NCBI RefSeq assembly: GCF_000062885.1
Contig: NC_009142.1
Span: 3,585,584-3,649,583 of the forward strand
Length of the DNA stretch: 64,000 nucleotides
Origin: Saccharopolyspora erythraea NRRL 2338
Lineage (GTDB): Bacteria; Actinomycetota; Actinomycetes; Mycobacteriales; Pseudonocardiaceae
Direction: 5' to 3'
A program made the translations under genes and the position numbers. Each line of letters begins with the position of its first letter. The first letter of the stretch is position 1. Below the pieces are notes generated by a model. The model worked only from the letters and a program-made list of their open reading frames with translations, ran no database searches and was not told the DNA's origin. This document shows positions 9,494 through 17,242 of the stretch, piece after piece.

Positions 9494-10827
9494 CGGTCGT
9501 CGTCGTGGGTGCAGGCCCGGCGGGAATCGCCGCCGCGGGCGCCGCCGCGCGAGCGGGCGTGCGGGTTGTGCTCGTGGACGCCGCTGCCAGGCCCGGCGGG
9601 CAGTACCACCGGCAGAACTCCCTTTCCCCAGAAGGAGAATTCGGACTCCCGGAGGGCGTCGAGCACCTGGCGGACAGTTCGGTCTGGGCGGTCGAGCCGA
9701 TCGACGGCGGACACCGGGTGCACGTCCGAACCGGTAGGGCCGACGGTCCGGGCCGCCGAGGCCGCCGCGTCGACACCCCGGCCCTGGTGCTCGCGACGGG
9801 CGCGTACGACCGCGCGCTGCCGTTCCCCGGCTGGACGCTGCCCGGCGTCTACACCGCCGGAGCGGCGCAGGCGCTGGTGAAGGGGCAGGGGGTCGCGGTC
9901 GGCGACCGGGTGCTGCTGGCCGGAACCGGCCCGTTCCTGCTGCCCGTTGCGGAGTCCCTGCTCGATGCCGGAGCCGGAGTTCTCGGCGTGTTCGAGGCGG
10001 GACGGCCGTTCTCCCGGTGGCTGCGCGACCCGCGAGGGATGTTCGCCGGCAGGGGCAAGCTAGCCGAGCTCGCCCGGTACGCCCGTGTGCTCGCCGCCAA
10101 CGGCGTCCCGTACCGGACGCGCACCACGGTGATCGCGGCGCACGGCGTGGACCGGGTCGAAGAGGTGACGACGGCTCGGCTCGATCCCGACTGGAACGTG
10201 CTGGCGGGCACGGAGCAGCGGGTCCGGGTGGACGCGGTGTGCGTCGGATTCGGCTTCACACCTCAGCTCGAACTCGCCGTCGCCGCCCGCTGCAAGCTGC
10301 ACGACGGGTTCGTGCTGGTGGACGCTGCGCAGGCGACGTCGGTGCCCGGGGTGTTCGCGGCCGGGGAGATCACCGGCATCGGCGGCGCGGAGCCGGCCGC
10401 CGCCGAAGGCGAGGTCGCGGGCACCGCGGCGGCGGTGCGGCTCGGAGCCCGGCCCCCCGTGCCGCACCGGGCGCTGCGTGCGGTGCGGCACGGGCGCCGG
10501 TTCGCGGCGGCGTTGGCACGCGCGCACCCGGTCCGTCCCGGATGGCAGGGACGGCTCGCCGACGACACGCTGGTCTGCCGCTGCGAAGAGGTGGACCACC
10601 GGGAGCTGCGCGAGGCGGTCGGCGGGCGCGAGGCCTCGGGCGCGCGGTCGCTCAAGCTCGTCAGCCGGGTCGGACTGGGCCCGTGCCAGGGCCGGATCTG
10701 CGGCCCCAACGTCGCCGACCTGGTTCCCGGGATCGATCCCGCCGCGCTCGCACGGCGCCCCGTGGCCGTCCCGGTGCGCCTGGCCGAGTTGTCCGAATCG
10801 CCAGCACCGCAGGAGGAAACCGAATGA
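9490..10827 (+). CDS. FAD/NAD(P)-binding oxidoreductase with BFD-like [2Fe-2S] domain
   Basis: A 445-residue pyridine-nucleotide-disulphide-oxidoreductase fold protein. The N-terminal motif VVVVGAGPAGIAAAGAAARA binds FAD, a second nucleotide fold follows, and the last 100 residues form a bacterioferritin-associated-ferredoxin-like domain with CRCEE and GPCQGRICGP cysteines. GTG at 9490 overlaps the upstream stop. It is the larger flavoprotein of the proposed three-subunit dehydrogenase. The domain order matches the alpha subunit of heteromeric opine and hydroxyproline dehydrogenases. Confidence 0.85.
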   Translation: MTVVVVGAGPAGIAAAGAAARAGVRVVLVDAAARPGGQYHRQNSLSPEGEFGLPEGVEHLADSSVWAVEPIDGGHRVHVRTGRADGPGRRGRRVDTPALVLATGAYDRALPFPGWTLPGVYTAGAAQALVKGQGVAVGDRVLLAGTGPFLLPVAESLLDAGAGVLGVFEAGRPFSRWLRDPRGMFAGRGKLAELARYARVLAANGVPYRTRTTVIAAHGVDRVEEVTTARLDPDWNVLAGTEQRVRVDAVCVGFGFTPQLELAVAARCKLHDGFVLVDAAQATSVPGVFAAGEITGIGGAEPAAAEGEVAGTAAAVRLGARPPVPHRALRAVRHGRRFAAALARAHPVRPGWQGRLADDTLVCRCEEVDHRELREAVGGREASGARSLKLVSRVGLGPCQGRICGPNVADLVPGIDPAALARRPVAVPVRLAELSESPAPQEETE

Positions 10828-11747
10828 CGCACGAGAAGCTCGGCGGAGTCGTCGTCGCCACCGCGCTGCCCTACGCCGCCGACCCCGCCGCACCCGCGGG
10901 ACTCCGGGTCGACCTGGACCGCTACGCCGAGCACTGCCGCTGGCTGGTCGACAACGGCTGCCGCGGTGTCGGTCCCAACGGCTCGCTCGGCGAGTACTCG
11001 TCGCTCACCGACGACGAGCGCCGCGCGGTCGCCCGCACCGCCGTCGACGCGATCGGCTCTGACGGTGTGGTCGTGGTCGGCGTGCACGGCGTCGGCTCCC
11101 ACCAGGCGAGGCAGTGGGCGGAGCGGGCCGCCGAGGACGGCGCGGACGGCGTGCTCTGCCTGCCGCCGACGATGTACCGCGCGAACACCACCGAGGTGAT
11201 CGGCCACTTCGAGCAGGTGGCCGCGGTCGGGCTGCCGGTGATGGTCTACAACAACCCGATCGACACCAAGGTGGACCTCACGCCGGAGGTCGTCGCCGAG
11301 ATCGCCCGGATCGACAACGTGGTGGCGGTCAAGGAGTTCTCCGGTGACGTGCGGCGGGTGCTGCGGATCCGGGAGCTTGCCCCCGAGCTGGAGGTCGTCG
11401 CCGGGGCCGACGACGTGGTGCTGGAGTCGCTGCTGATGGGGGCCACCGGCTGGTTCGCCGGTTTCCCCAACGTGTTCCCGGCCGAGTCGGTCCGGCTCTT
11501 CGAACTGGCCAGGGCGGGTGAGCTGGAGGAGGCCCGTGCGCTCTACGAGCCGCTGGTCGCGGCGTTCCGGTGGGACTCTCGCACCGAGTTCGTGCAGGCC
11601 ATCAAGCGCGGAATGGAGATGGTGGGCAGGTTCGGCGGTCCGTGCCGTCCGCCGCGCGGCCCGTTGCCGCCCGAGGAGCTGGCCGCGCTGGAGGCCGACA
11701 TGCGCAGGGCCGTCGACCACCTCGCGGCGCGACCGGTGGTGGCCTGA
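10824..11747 (+). CDS. dihydrodipicolinate synthase family protein, probable pyrroline-4-hydroxy-2-carboxylate deaminase
   Basis: A 307-residue TIM barrel of the DHDPS/NAL family. The Schiff-base lysine is K170 in VVAVKEFSGD, the family tyrosine is in VMVYNNP (about 142), and the substrate loop is GPNGSLGEYSSL. ATG at 10824 overlaps the preceding stop (ATGA) after an AGGAGG site. In hydroxyproline catabolism a DHDPS-like deaminase converts pyrroline-4-hydroxy-2-carboxylate to alpha-ketoglutarate semialdehyde; coupling to the dehydrogenase and epimerase makes that the most likely role. The semialdehyde dehydrogenase that would finish the route is not in this window. Confidence 0.85.
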   Translation: MTHEKLGGVVVATALPYAADPAAPAGLRVDLDRYAEHCRWLVDNGCRGVGPNGSLGEYSSLTDDERRAVARTAVDAIGSDGVVVVGVHGVGSHQARQWAERAAEDGADGVLCLPPTMYRANTTEVIGHFEQVAAVGLPVMVYNNPIDTKVDLTPEVVAEIARIDNVVAVKEFSGDVRRVLRIRELAPELEVVAGADDVVLESLLMGATGWFAGFPNVFPAESVRLFELARAGELEEARALYEPLVAAFRWDSRTEFVQAIKRGMEMVGRFGGPCRPPRGPLPPEELAALEADMRRAVDHLAARPVVA

Positions 11748-11748
11748 G

Positions 11749-12750
11749 ATGCGGGCGGCGAGGTACTTCGCGGCGGTCGACTCGCACACCGAGGGCATGC
11801 CGACGCGGGTCATCACCGGCGGTGTCGGCACGATCCCGGGCGACAGCATGGCCGAGCGCCGGGAGCACTTCGCGGCCGAGCTCGACCACGTCCGCGAACT
11901 GCTGGTGAACGAGCCGCGCGGGCACGCCGCGATGAGCGGGGCGATCCTGCAACCGCCGACCCGGCCCGACGCCGACTGGGGAGTGCTCTACATCGAGGTC
12001 TCCGGCTGCCTGCCGATGTGCGGGCACGGCACGATCGGCGTGGCCACCGTGCTGGTGGAGACCGGCATGGTGGCTGTCAGCGAGCCGGTGACGCGGGTGC
12101 GGCTGGACACCCCAGCCGGACTGGTGGTCGCCGAGGTGGCGGTGCGCGACGGCCGAGCCGAGTCGGTCACCATCCAGAACGTGCCCGCGTTCCCGGTGCG
12201 GCTGGACGCCGAGGTCGAGGTCGAGGGCATCGGCCGGATCGTCTACGACATGGCCTACGGCGGCAACTTCTACGCGATCACGCCGATCAGCGCGATCGGC
12301 GTAGAGTTCGACAAGTCGCGGAAGGACCAGATCCTTTCGGCTGGTCTGTCCATCATGGACGCGATCAACTCCCGGGACCGCCCGGTGCACCCGGTCGACC
12401 CCGGCATCGGCGGCTGCAAGCACGTTCAGTTCGTCGCCCCCGGCCGGGACGGCAGCCACGCCCGCAACGCGATGGCGATCCACCCCGGGTGGTTCGACCG
12501 CTCGCCGTGCGGCACCGGCACGTCGGCGCGCATGGCGCAGTTGCACGCGCGCGGCGAGCTCGCGCTGGGGCAGGACTTCGTCAACGAGTCGCTGCTCGGC
12601 ACCCGCTTCACCGGCCGGCTGGTGGCCGAGACCGAGGTCGGCGGTGTACCGGCGGTGGTGCCCACGATCACCGGACGCGCGTGGATCACCGGCATGGGTC
12701 AGTACCTCCTCGACCCCGCCGACCCGTTTCCACGCGGCTTCACGCTTTGA
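11749..12750 (+). CDS. proline racemase family protein, probable 4-hydroxyproline 2-epimerase
   Basis: A 333-residue proline racemase fold protein with both catalytic cysteines: C91 in LPMCGHGTIG and C254 in SPCGTGTSA. Two cysteines mean a racemase or epimerase and argue against trans-3-hydroxyproline dehydratase, which has Thr at the second site. ATG at 11749 follows the previous stop by one base. In this operon it would convert trans-4-hydroxy-L-proline to cis-4-hydroxy-D-proline, the substrate of the flavin dehydrogenase upstream. Confidence 0.88.
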   Translation: MRAARYFAAVDSHTEGMPTRVITGGVGTIPGDSMAERREHFAAELDHVRELLVNEPRGHAAMSGAILQPPTRPDADWGVLYIEVSGCLPMCGHGTIGVATVLVETGMVAVSEPVTRVRLDTPAGLVVAEVAVRDGRAESVTIQNVPAFPVRLDAEVEVEGIGRIVYDMAYGGNFYAITPISAIGVEFDKSRKDQILSAGLSIMDAINSRDRPVHPVDPGIGGCKHVQFVAPGRDGSHARNAMAIHPGWFDRSPCGTGTSARMAQLHARGELALGQDFVNESLLGTRFTGRLVAETEVGGVPAVVPTITGRAWITGMGQYLLDPADPFPRGFTL

Positions 12751-12894
12751 CCTGATCGGCCCCCGGCGCGCCGGTCCGGATGACACCGGGGGAAGCCCGT
12801 TTCCCGTTGCTTCACACCGGTGGGCGCAGGCCCTCCGGGCGACCCGTGCTGGCCAGAACCCGCGCTGCCCATAAGACGGGCCGCGCAGAAGCAC

Positions 12895-12926
12895 GAAGCC
12901 CCGGATCGCATGACGATCCGGGCTTC
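12895..12926. terminator. hairpin terminator
   Basis: GAAGCCCCGGATCG pairs with CGATCCGGGCTTC (one bulged C) around loop CATGA. It lies 13 bases beyond the minus-strand stop at 12939 and 145 bases after the epimerase stop, so it can end transcription from either side. Confidence 0.6.
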
Positions 12927-12938
12927 GTCCAGCTTGGG

Positions 12939-13130
12939 TCAGCTACCGTTGCACGACACAGTGGCGAACTGTCCCGAACCGCTGTTCTCGGCAACAACCT
13001 TGCCGTCCTTGATGATCCGGCACGTGATCTTGCCGCTTCCGCCGTTCATGCCGTTGGTCGCGGTGATCGACAGGGGCATGAAGAACGACTTCTCAACGGT
13101 CAGCTCCTTGCGCCAGGGGAGGGCAGCGCC
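12939..13130 (-). pseudogene. remnant of an MmpS-like secreted/membrane protein, C-terminal part
   Basis: On the minus strand about 60 residues match the conserved end of actinobacterial MmpS-family accessory proteins: LPWRKELTVEKSFFMPLSI, then GSGKITCRIIKDGKVVAENS and a final Cys. The N-terminal membrane anchor and first half are absent; the frame upstream of about 13130 is noise overlapping the permease remnant. It retains its terminator, so it looks like the 3' end of a gene whose 5' end was deleted. Confidence 0.6.
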
Positions 13131-13139
13131 CGTTTCCCG

Positions 13140-13511
13140 GTCCGCAAGGTGCCGTACCGGGTGACGTGGGTGGTCGGGGTGGTCTCCGCGCTGATCGCGG
13201 GGCTGCTGCCGATCAGGGAGGCCGCGGAGCTGACCAACGTCGGCATCCTGGCGGCGTTCGTGGTCGTCGCGGTCGTGGTGCTGCGCAGCACGAGGCCCGG
13301 CCTGCCGCGCGGCTTCCGCTGCCCGTGGGTGCCGTTCGTGCCCGCCGTCGGGGTGCTGTCCTCGATCTGGCTGGTCAGCGAGCTGACGTGGGTGACGTGG
13401 GCGCGCTTCGCGTCGTGGCTGGTCGTGGGGATGGTGGTGTACCTGGCGTACGGCTACCGGCGGTCGGCGCTGCACAGCCGTGTGCGTCATTCCGGCGCCG
13501 GTGTGGGGTGA
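13140..13511 (+). pseudogene. remnant of an APC-family amino acid permease, C-terminal part
   Basis: Residues from VPYRVTWVVGVVSALIAGLLPI to the stop resemble the last three to four transmembrane segments of YfnA/CAT-type permeases: AELTNVGILAAFVVV, RGFRCPWVPFVPAVGVLSS and WLVVGMVVYLAYGYRRS. A full permease has about 12 segments and 450-500 residues; here only about 124 remain. The frame upstream of about 13140 is not permease-like. It starts head-to-head with the MmpS remnant. Confidence 0.65.
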
Positions 13512-13591
13512 GACCCGCCGTCCGCAGGAGCGTGCCGGTGCCGGTTGCGCGGTAGGCTGGTCGACCGGGATCCGGGAAGAGGAGGGCCGGT

Positions 13592-13894
13592 ATGCCAGCG
13601 GCGACGTCGACGGAGGTGGACGCGGTCGCCATGCTGCGCGCCATCGCGCACCCGACCCGCCTTTCCATCGTGCGGCGGCTCGCCGTGGAGCCGGAGACCT
13701 GCGCCTGCGACTTCACCGAGGTCTTCGGGGTGAGCCAGCCGACGGTCTCGCAGCACCTCAAGGTGCTCCGCGACGCCGGGCTGGTCACCGCCGCCCGCCG
13801 GGGCACCAACATCTGCTACTCGGTCCGAGCCGGGGCGGTCGACGCCCTGGCCGAGGTCGTGGAGAGCCTGCGGGGTCCGGCCACGGCCGACTGA
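13592..13894 (+). CDS. ArsR/SmtB family regulator with CxCD motif
   Basis: A 100-residue winged-helix regulator. Residues 37-40 (CACD in ETCACDF) match the alpha-3 ELCVCD metal-binding box, so it may sense arsenite, cadmium, lead or a similar soft metal. The recognition helix is VSQPTVSQHLKVLRDAGLV. ATG at 13592 follows GAGGAGGG, and a TAGGCT -10-like element occurs upstream. No metal pump or arsenate reductase is adjacent, so the target gene is not evident here. Confidence 0.87.
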   Translation: MPAATSTEVDAVAMLRAIAHPTRLSIVRRLAVEPETCACDFTEVFGVSQPTVSQHLKVLRDAGLVTAARRGTNICYSVRAGAVDALAEVVESLRGPATAD

Positions 13895-14120
13895 GCACGG
13901 GCGCGGAGCCCTCTCCTGACCGTCCACTTGGGACGCGGGGCGGCCGTGGAGGCGACACCCCGCCGCTTGAGCAGGGTTCCGCGATCACGACCGTTCAGCC
14001 GCGCGGCCCTTGTCGGTGCGGAGCAACGCATCTACTTTCGGGTCGGGGAGAACCGGTCGCGGTTCCGGTCACGCCGCCGGTGCGTGGCTGAGGGCGGCCC
14101 GTGGAGGAAGGGGTGGATCC

Positions 14121-15041
14121 GTGCGACTCGGAATGCTCACCGCCTGCCTCCCCGAGTGGACCCTGCCCCAGATCGCCGCCTGGGCGTCGCGCGCCGGCTA
14201 CGAGGCGCTGGAGGTGGCGGTCTGGCCGGGGACCGGCGGACGCGACTTCGAAGCGAGCCACCTGCCCGTCGCCGGCTTCGGCCCGCGCGAGGTCGACCAG
14301 ACGCTCGCGCTGTTCGACCGCCACTCGCTGGGCCTGTCCGCGCTGGCCTACTACGAGAACAACCTGCATCCGGACCCGGCGCGGCGGGAGGAGATCCGCA
14401 CCCACCTGCGGCACGCCATCGACGCCGCGCAGGCGCTGGGCGTGCCCTACGTCGGCACCTTCGTCGGCCGGGACTGGACCAGGCCGGTCGCCGACAACAT
14501 CGCCGAAGCCGAGCGCGTGCTGCCCGAGCTGGTCGACTACGCCGGCGAGCGCGACGTCGGGCTCGTCGTCGAGAACTGCGTGATGGAGGTCTGGCACCCC
14601 GACGGCTACCCGGGGAACCTGGCGTACTCGCCGCAGCTGTGGGAGTGGGTGTTCTCGCTGGGGTTCCGCCTGAACTGGGACCCGTCGCACCTGCTGCGGA
14701 TCGGCATCGACCCGGTCGCCACGATCGCGCCCTACGCCGACCGCATCGTGCATGCCCAGGCCAAGGACGTCGAGATCGACGCGTCCGCGCGGCAGCGCTA
14801 CGGGTTCTTCGGCAGGGCCGGTGACCGCGAGCGCCCGTGGGAGGCGGGCTGGTGGCGCTACCGGGTGCCGGGGCTCGGCGAGATCGACTGGGTCCGCGTG
14901 GTCGACCGCCTCCACGAGCGCGGCTTCACCGGCACGCTGTCGGTCGAGCACGAGGATCCGGTGTGGAGCGGCGATCCGGACCGCACCACCCGGGGTCTGC
15001 GCATCGCCCACCACACCCTTCGCCCGCTGGTCGCCGGCTGA
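14121..15041 (+). CDS. sugar phosphate isomerase/epimerase (xylose isomerase-like TIM barrel)
   Basis: A 306-residue TIM barrel of the AP endonuclease 2/xylose-isomerase-like family. Metal-ligand regions are visible in LVVENCVMEVWH, LNWDPSHLLRIG, IVHAQAKDVEID and TLSVEHEDP. GTG at 14121 is chosen after GGAGGAAGGGG and gives an N terminus (MRLGMLTACLPEWTLPQIA) like relatives. A second barrel of the same superfamily starts 12 bases downstream, so they form an operon. Such pairs act in inositol or uncommon-sugar metabolism, but the substrate cannot be read here. Confidence 0.85.
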   Translation: MRLGMLTACLPEWTLPQIAAWASRAGYEALEVAVWPGTGGRDFEASHLPVAGFGPREVDQTLALFDRHSLGLSALAYYENNLHPDPARREEIRTHLRHAIDAAQALGVPYVGTFVGRDWTRPVADNIAEAERVLPELVDYAGERDVGLVVENCVMEVWHPDGYPGNLAYSPQLWEWVFSLGFRLNWDPSHLLRIGIDPVATIAPYADRIVHAQAKDVEIDASARQRYGFFGRAGDRERPWEAGWWRYRVPGLGEIDWVRVVDRLHERGFTGTLSVEHEDPVWSGDPDRTTRGLRIAHHTLRPLVAG

Positions 15042-15053
15042 ACAGGAGCCCCG

Positions 15054-15848
15054 ATGCCCGCCGCCACGCTCTCCGCCCAGCTCTACAGCCTGCGCGACCG
15101 GCTGGCCGCCGACCGCGACGCGACGCTGCTGCGCCTGGCCGGCATCGGCTTCGGCCACGTCGAGCCGTTCGGGCTCGGCGCACCGGACCGCACGCGGTCC
15201 GAGCGTTCGGCGTCGGCACGCGCCCTGCGGTCGGCTCTCGACGCGGCGGGGCTGTCGGTCTCCGCGGTCCACGCCGCGCTGCCGCGCGATGCCGCCGAAC
15301 TGGCCGAGGAGTGCGCGATCCTCGGCACCGCGACCGCGTTCGTCCCGCATCCGCGCCTGGTGGACGGCTTCGACGAGGACACCTTCGCCGACCCCGGGCG
15401 CGTCGACGCCCTCGCCGACGTGCTCGCAACCGCGGCCGAGGCCCTCGCGCCGCACGGTGTGCGGCTCGGCTACCACAACCACTGGTTCGAGTGGGCCCGG
15501 CTGCCCGACGGCACGACCGGCCACGACCGCTTCTGGTCCAGGGCGGGCGACCGGCTCGCCGCCGAGGTGGACCTCTACTGGGCGGCCGCCGGGGGAGCCG
15601 AGCCGGCCGCGGTGCTGTCGAACCTGGGCGACCGCGTGCTCGCCGTGCACCTCAAGGACGGCCCCGCCGAGCCCGGGGCGCCGCAGACACCGCTCGGCAG
15701 CGGCGCCGTCGACGTCGTCACCGTGCTGCGCGAACACGGCGGGATCGGCTGGCACGTGGCCGAGATCGACACCACCGAGCTGGACCCCTTCGACCTGCTC
15801 GAGGTCAACGCCACAACGCTGGTGGAGGCCGGGCTGTCGCGCTGGTGA
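15054..15848 (+). CDS. sugar phosphate isomerase/epimerase (TIM barrel)
   Basis: A 264-residue TIM barrel related to IolE/Hyi-type isomerases. Family features are AAEVDLYWAAAGG, VLAVHLKDGPAEPG and WHVAEIDTTELDPFDLLEVN, the last a strand with a metal-binding Glu. ATG at 15054 follows AGGAGCC and lies 12 bases after the preceding barrel, so the two are probably co-translated and may act consecutively on the same sugar. No transporter or kinase is nearby to identify it. Confidence 0.85.
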   Translation: MPAATLSAQLYSLRDRLAADRDATLLRLAGIGFGHVEPFGLGAPDRTRSERSASARALRSALDAAGLSVSAVHAALPRDAAELAEECAILGTATAFVPHPRLVDGFDEDTFADPGRVDALADVLATAAEALAPHGVRLGYHNHWFEWARLPDGTTGHDRFWSRAGDRLAAEVDLYWAAAGGAEPAAVLSNLGDRVLAVHLKDGPAEPGAPQTPLGSGAVDVVTVLREHGGIGWHVAEIDTTELDPFDLLEVNATTLVEAGLSRW

Positions 15849-15959
15849 ACACCGGTGCGGCCGCGGTCCGCCCTGGTTGCCCGCGGGATGGACGCGAACC
15901 TAGGATTGCGATCAAGGGGTCTCGCGGCCCGGGGGGAAGCCGTTCGAGGAAGGTGGCGC

Positions 15960-16724
15960 GTGGCGAATCTGGGTCCTGAGGGGCAGAGCTGGTTCCGGCG
16001 TTTCCACACCGCCCCGCAGGGCGCGACCCGGTTGGTGTGCTTCCCGCACGCGGGCGGCTCCGCCAGCTCCTACCTCCAGCTCTCCAAGGAGCTCTCCTCA
16101 TCGCTGGAGGTTTTCGCGGTGCAGTACCCGGGCAGGCAGGACCGCCGTGGCGAGCCCGGGTTCGCGAGCATGACGGCGCTGGCCGAGCGGATCGCCGAGG
16201 TCATCACCCCGCTGCTGGACCGGCCGTTCGCCTTCTTCGGCCACAGCATGGGCGCCATCGCCGCGTTCGAGGTCGCCCGCCTGCTGGAGGCCCGGGGTGG
16301 CGGCACACCCCGCGCGCTGTTCGCGTCCGGCCGCAGGGCCCCGACGACCAGCCGGGACGAGTCGGTGCACAAGCGCGACGACAAGGGGCTGATCGACGAG
16401 ATCAGGCAGCTGAGCGGGACCGACAGCAGGCTCTTCGACGACGAGGAGATCGTGCAGATGATCCTGCCGTCCCTGCGCAGCGACTACACCGCCATCGAGA
16501 CCTACGAGTACCGGCCGGGCCCGGACGTGAGCTGCCCGATCGTCGCGCTGGCCGCGGACGCCGACCCGAGGGTCACCATCGAGGAGGCCCAGCAGTGGAA
16601 GCAGCACACCGCTGACGTCTTCCACCTGGAGACCTTCCGCGGCGGGCACTTCTACCTCAACGACCAGGTGCCGCAGGTGGCGCGGACGGTCACCGCGCAC
16701 CTCGGGGCCGCGGCCGGCGGCTGA
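15960..16724 (+). CDS. type II thioesterase (alpha/beta hydrolase)
   Basis: A 254-residue stand-alone thioesterase of the kind that removes stalled acyl groups from polyketide or peptide synthetases. Motifs: FPHAGGSASSY near residue 28, the nucleophile elbow GHSMG at 94-98 (Ser96), the conserved VQYPGRQDR, and the catalytic His at about 230 in RGGHFYL. GTG at 15960 is chosen after GAGGAAGG; the family N terminus (WFRRFH) then falls correctly. No PKS or NRPS gene is present in the window, so it probably serves assembly lines elsewhere. Confidence 0.87.
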   Translation: MANLGPEGQSWFRRFHTAPQGATRLVCFPHAGGSASSYLQLSKELSSSLEVFAVQYPGRQDRRGEPGFASMTALAERIAEVITPLLDRPFAFFGHSMGAIAAFEVARLLEARGGGTPRALFASGRRAPTTSRDESVHKRDDKGLIDEIRQLSGTDSRLFDDEEIVQMILPSLRSDYTAIETYEYRPGPDVSCPIVALAADADPRVTIEEAQQWKQHTADVFHLETFRGGHFYLNDQVPQVARTVTAHLGAAAGG

Positions 16725-17242
16725 CCCCGCTGCCCGGAACCGCGGGCGAGCGGCGGGATTCGTCTGCGCGAACCCCAGCGCGAGGTGGGTCTCGGCTGCC
16801 CGAACCGCGGCGAGTGGTAGGACTCGGACCCAGGTGTTGACGCGCGGGAGCGGAGCGATTCGTCCCGGGATTCGACGCGAGTGAACGGCCGGATTCACTC
16901 TCACGGGCGTTGATCGCACCGATTCCGCTGAGCCTCCAACGTGAATTTTGCGTCCGACGCAATTTTCGCGGATATGGCGGCGCTATTCGTTGATGCTCCT
17001 CCGGAGAAATGGTGAATTCGGTTCCGGCCGTTCTCCTGGTCGGTCGCTGATCCGGCCAACCTCGCTCCATGCGTCCGCAACCAGCAGTCGAAAGGGCGGA
17101 AAATAGGTCCGGACGGCGGATTTCCCACTCTTTTGGCATATTCCGCGCAACACCTGGACGGCGGAACCGCGGGCGTGCGGCTTCGCGTCTGTAGTAGTGT
17201 CCGTTCCCGTAGCTGCTCGCCACGGCATGCACTGGGGAATCT
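16725..17242. other. 518-base intergenic region, AT-richer, with a small palindrome
   Basis: No coding region is supported on either strand. Bases 16940-17160 are clearly less GC-rich than the surroundings. TTGCGT-CCG-ACGCAA (16948-16962) is a perfect 6-base inverted repeat. It probably holds the promoter of the GGDEF gene and may be older decayed sequence. Confidence 0.5.
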
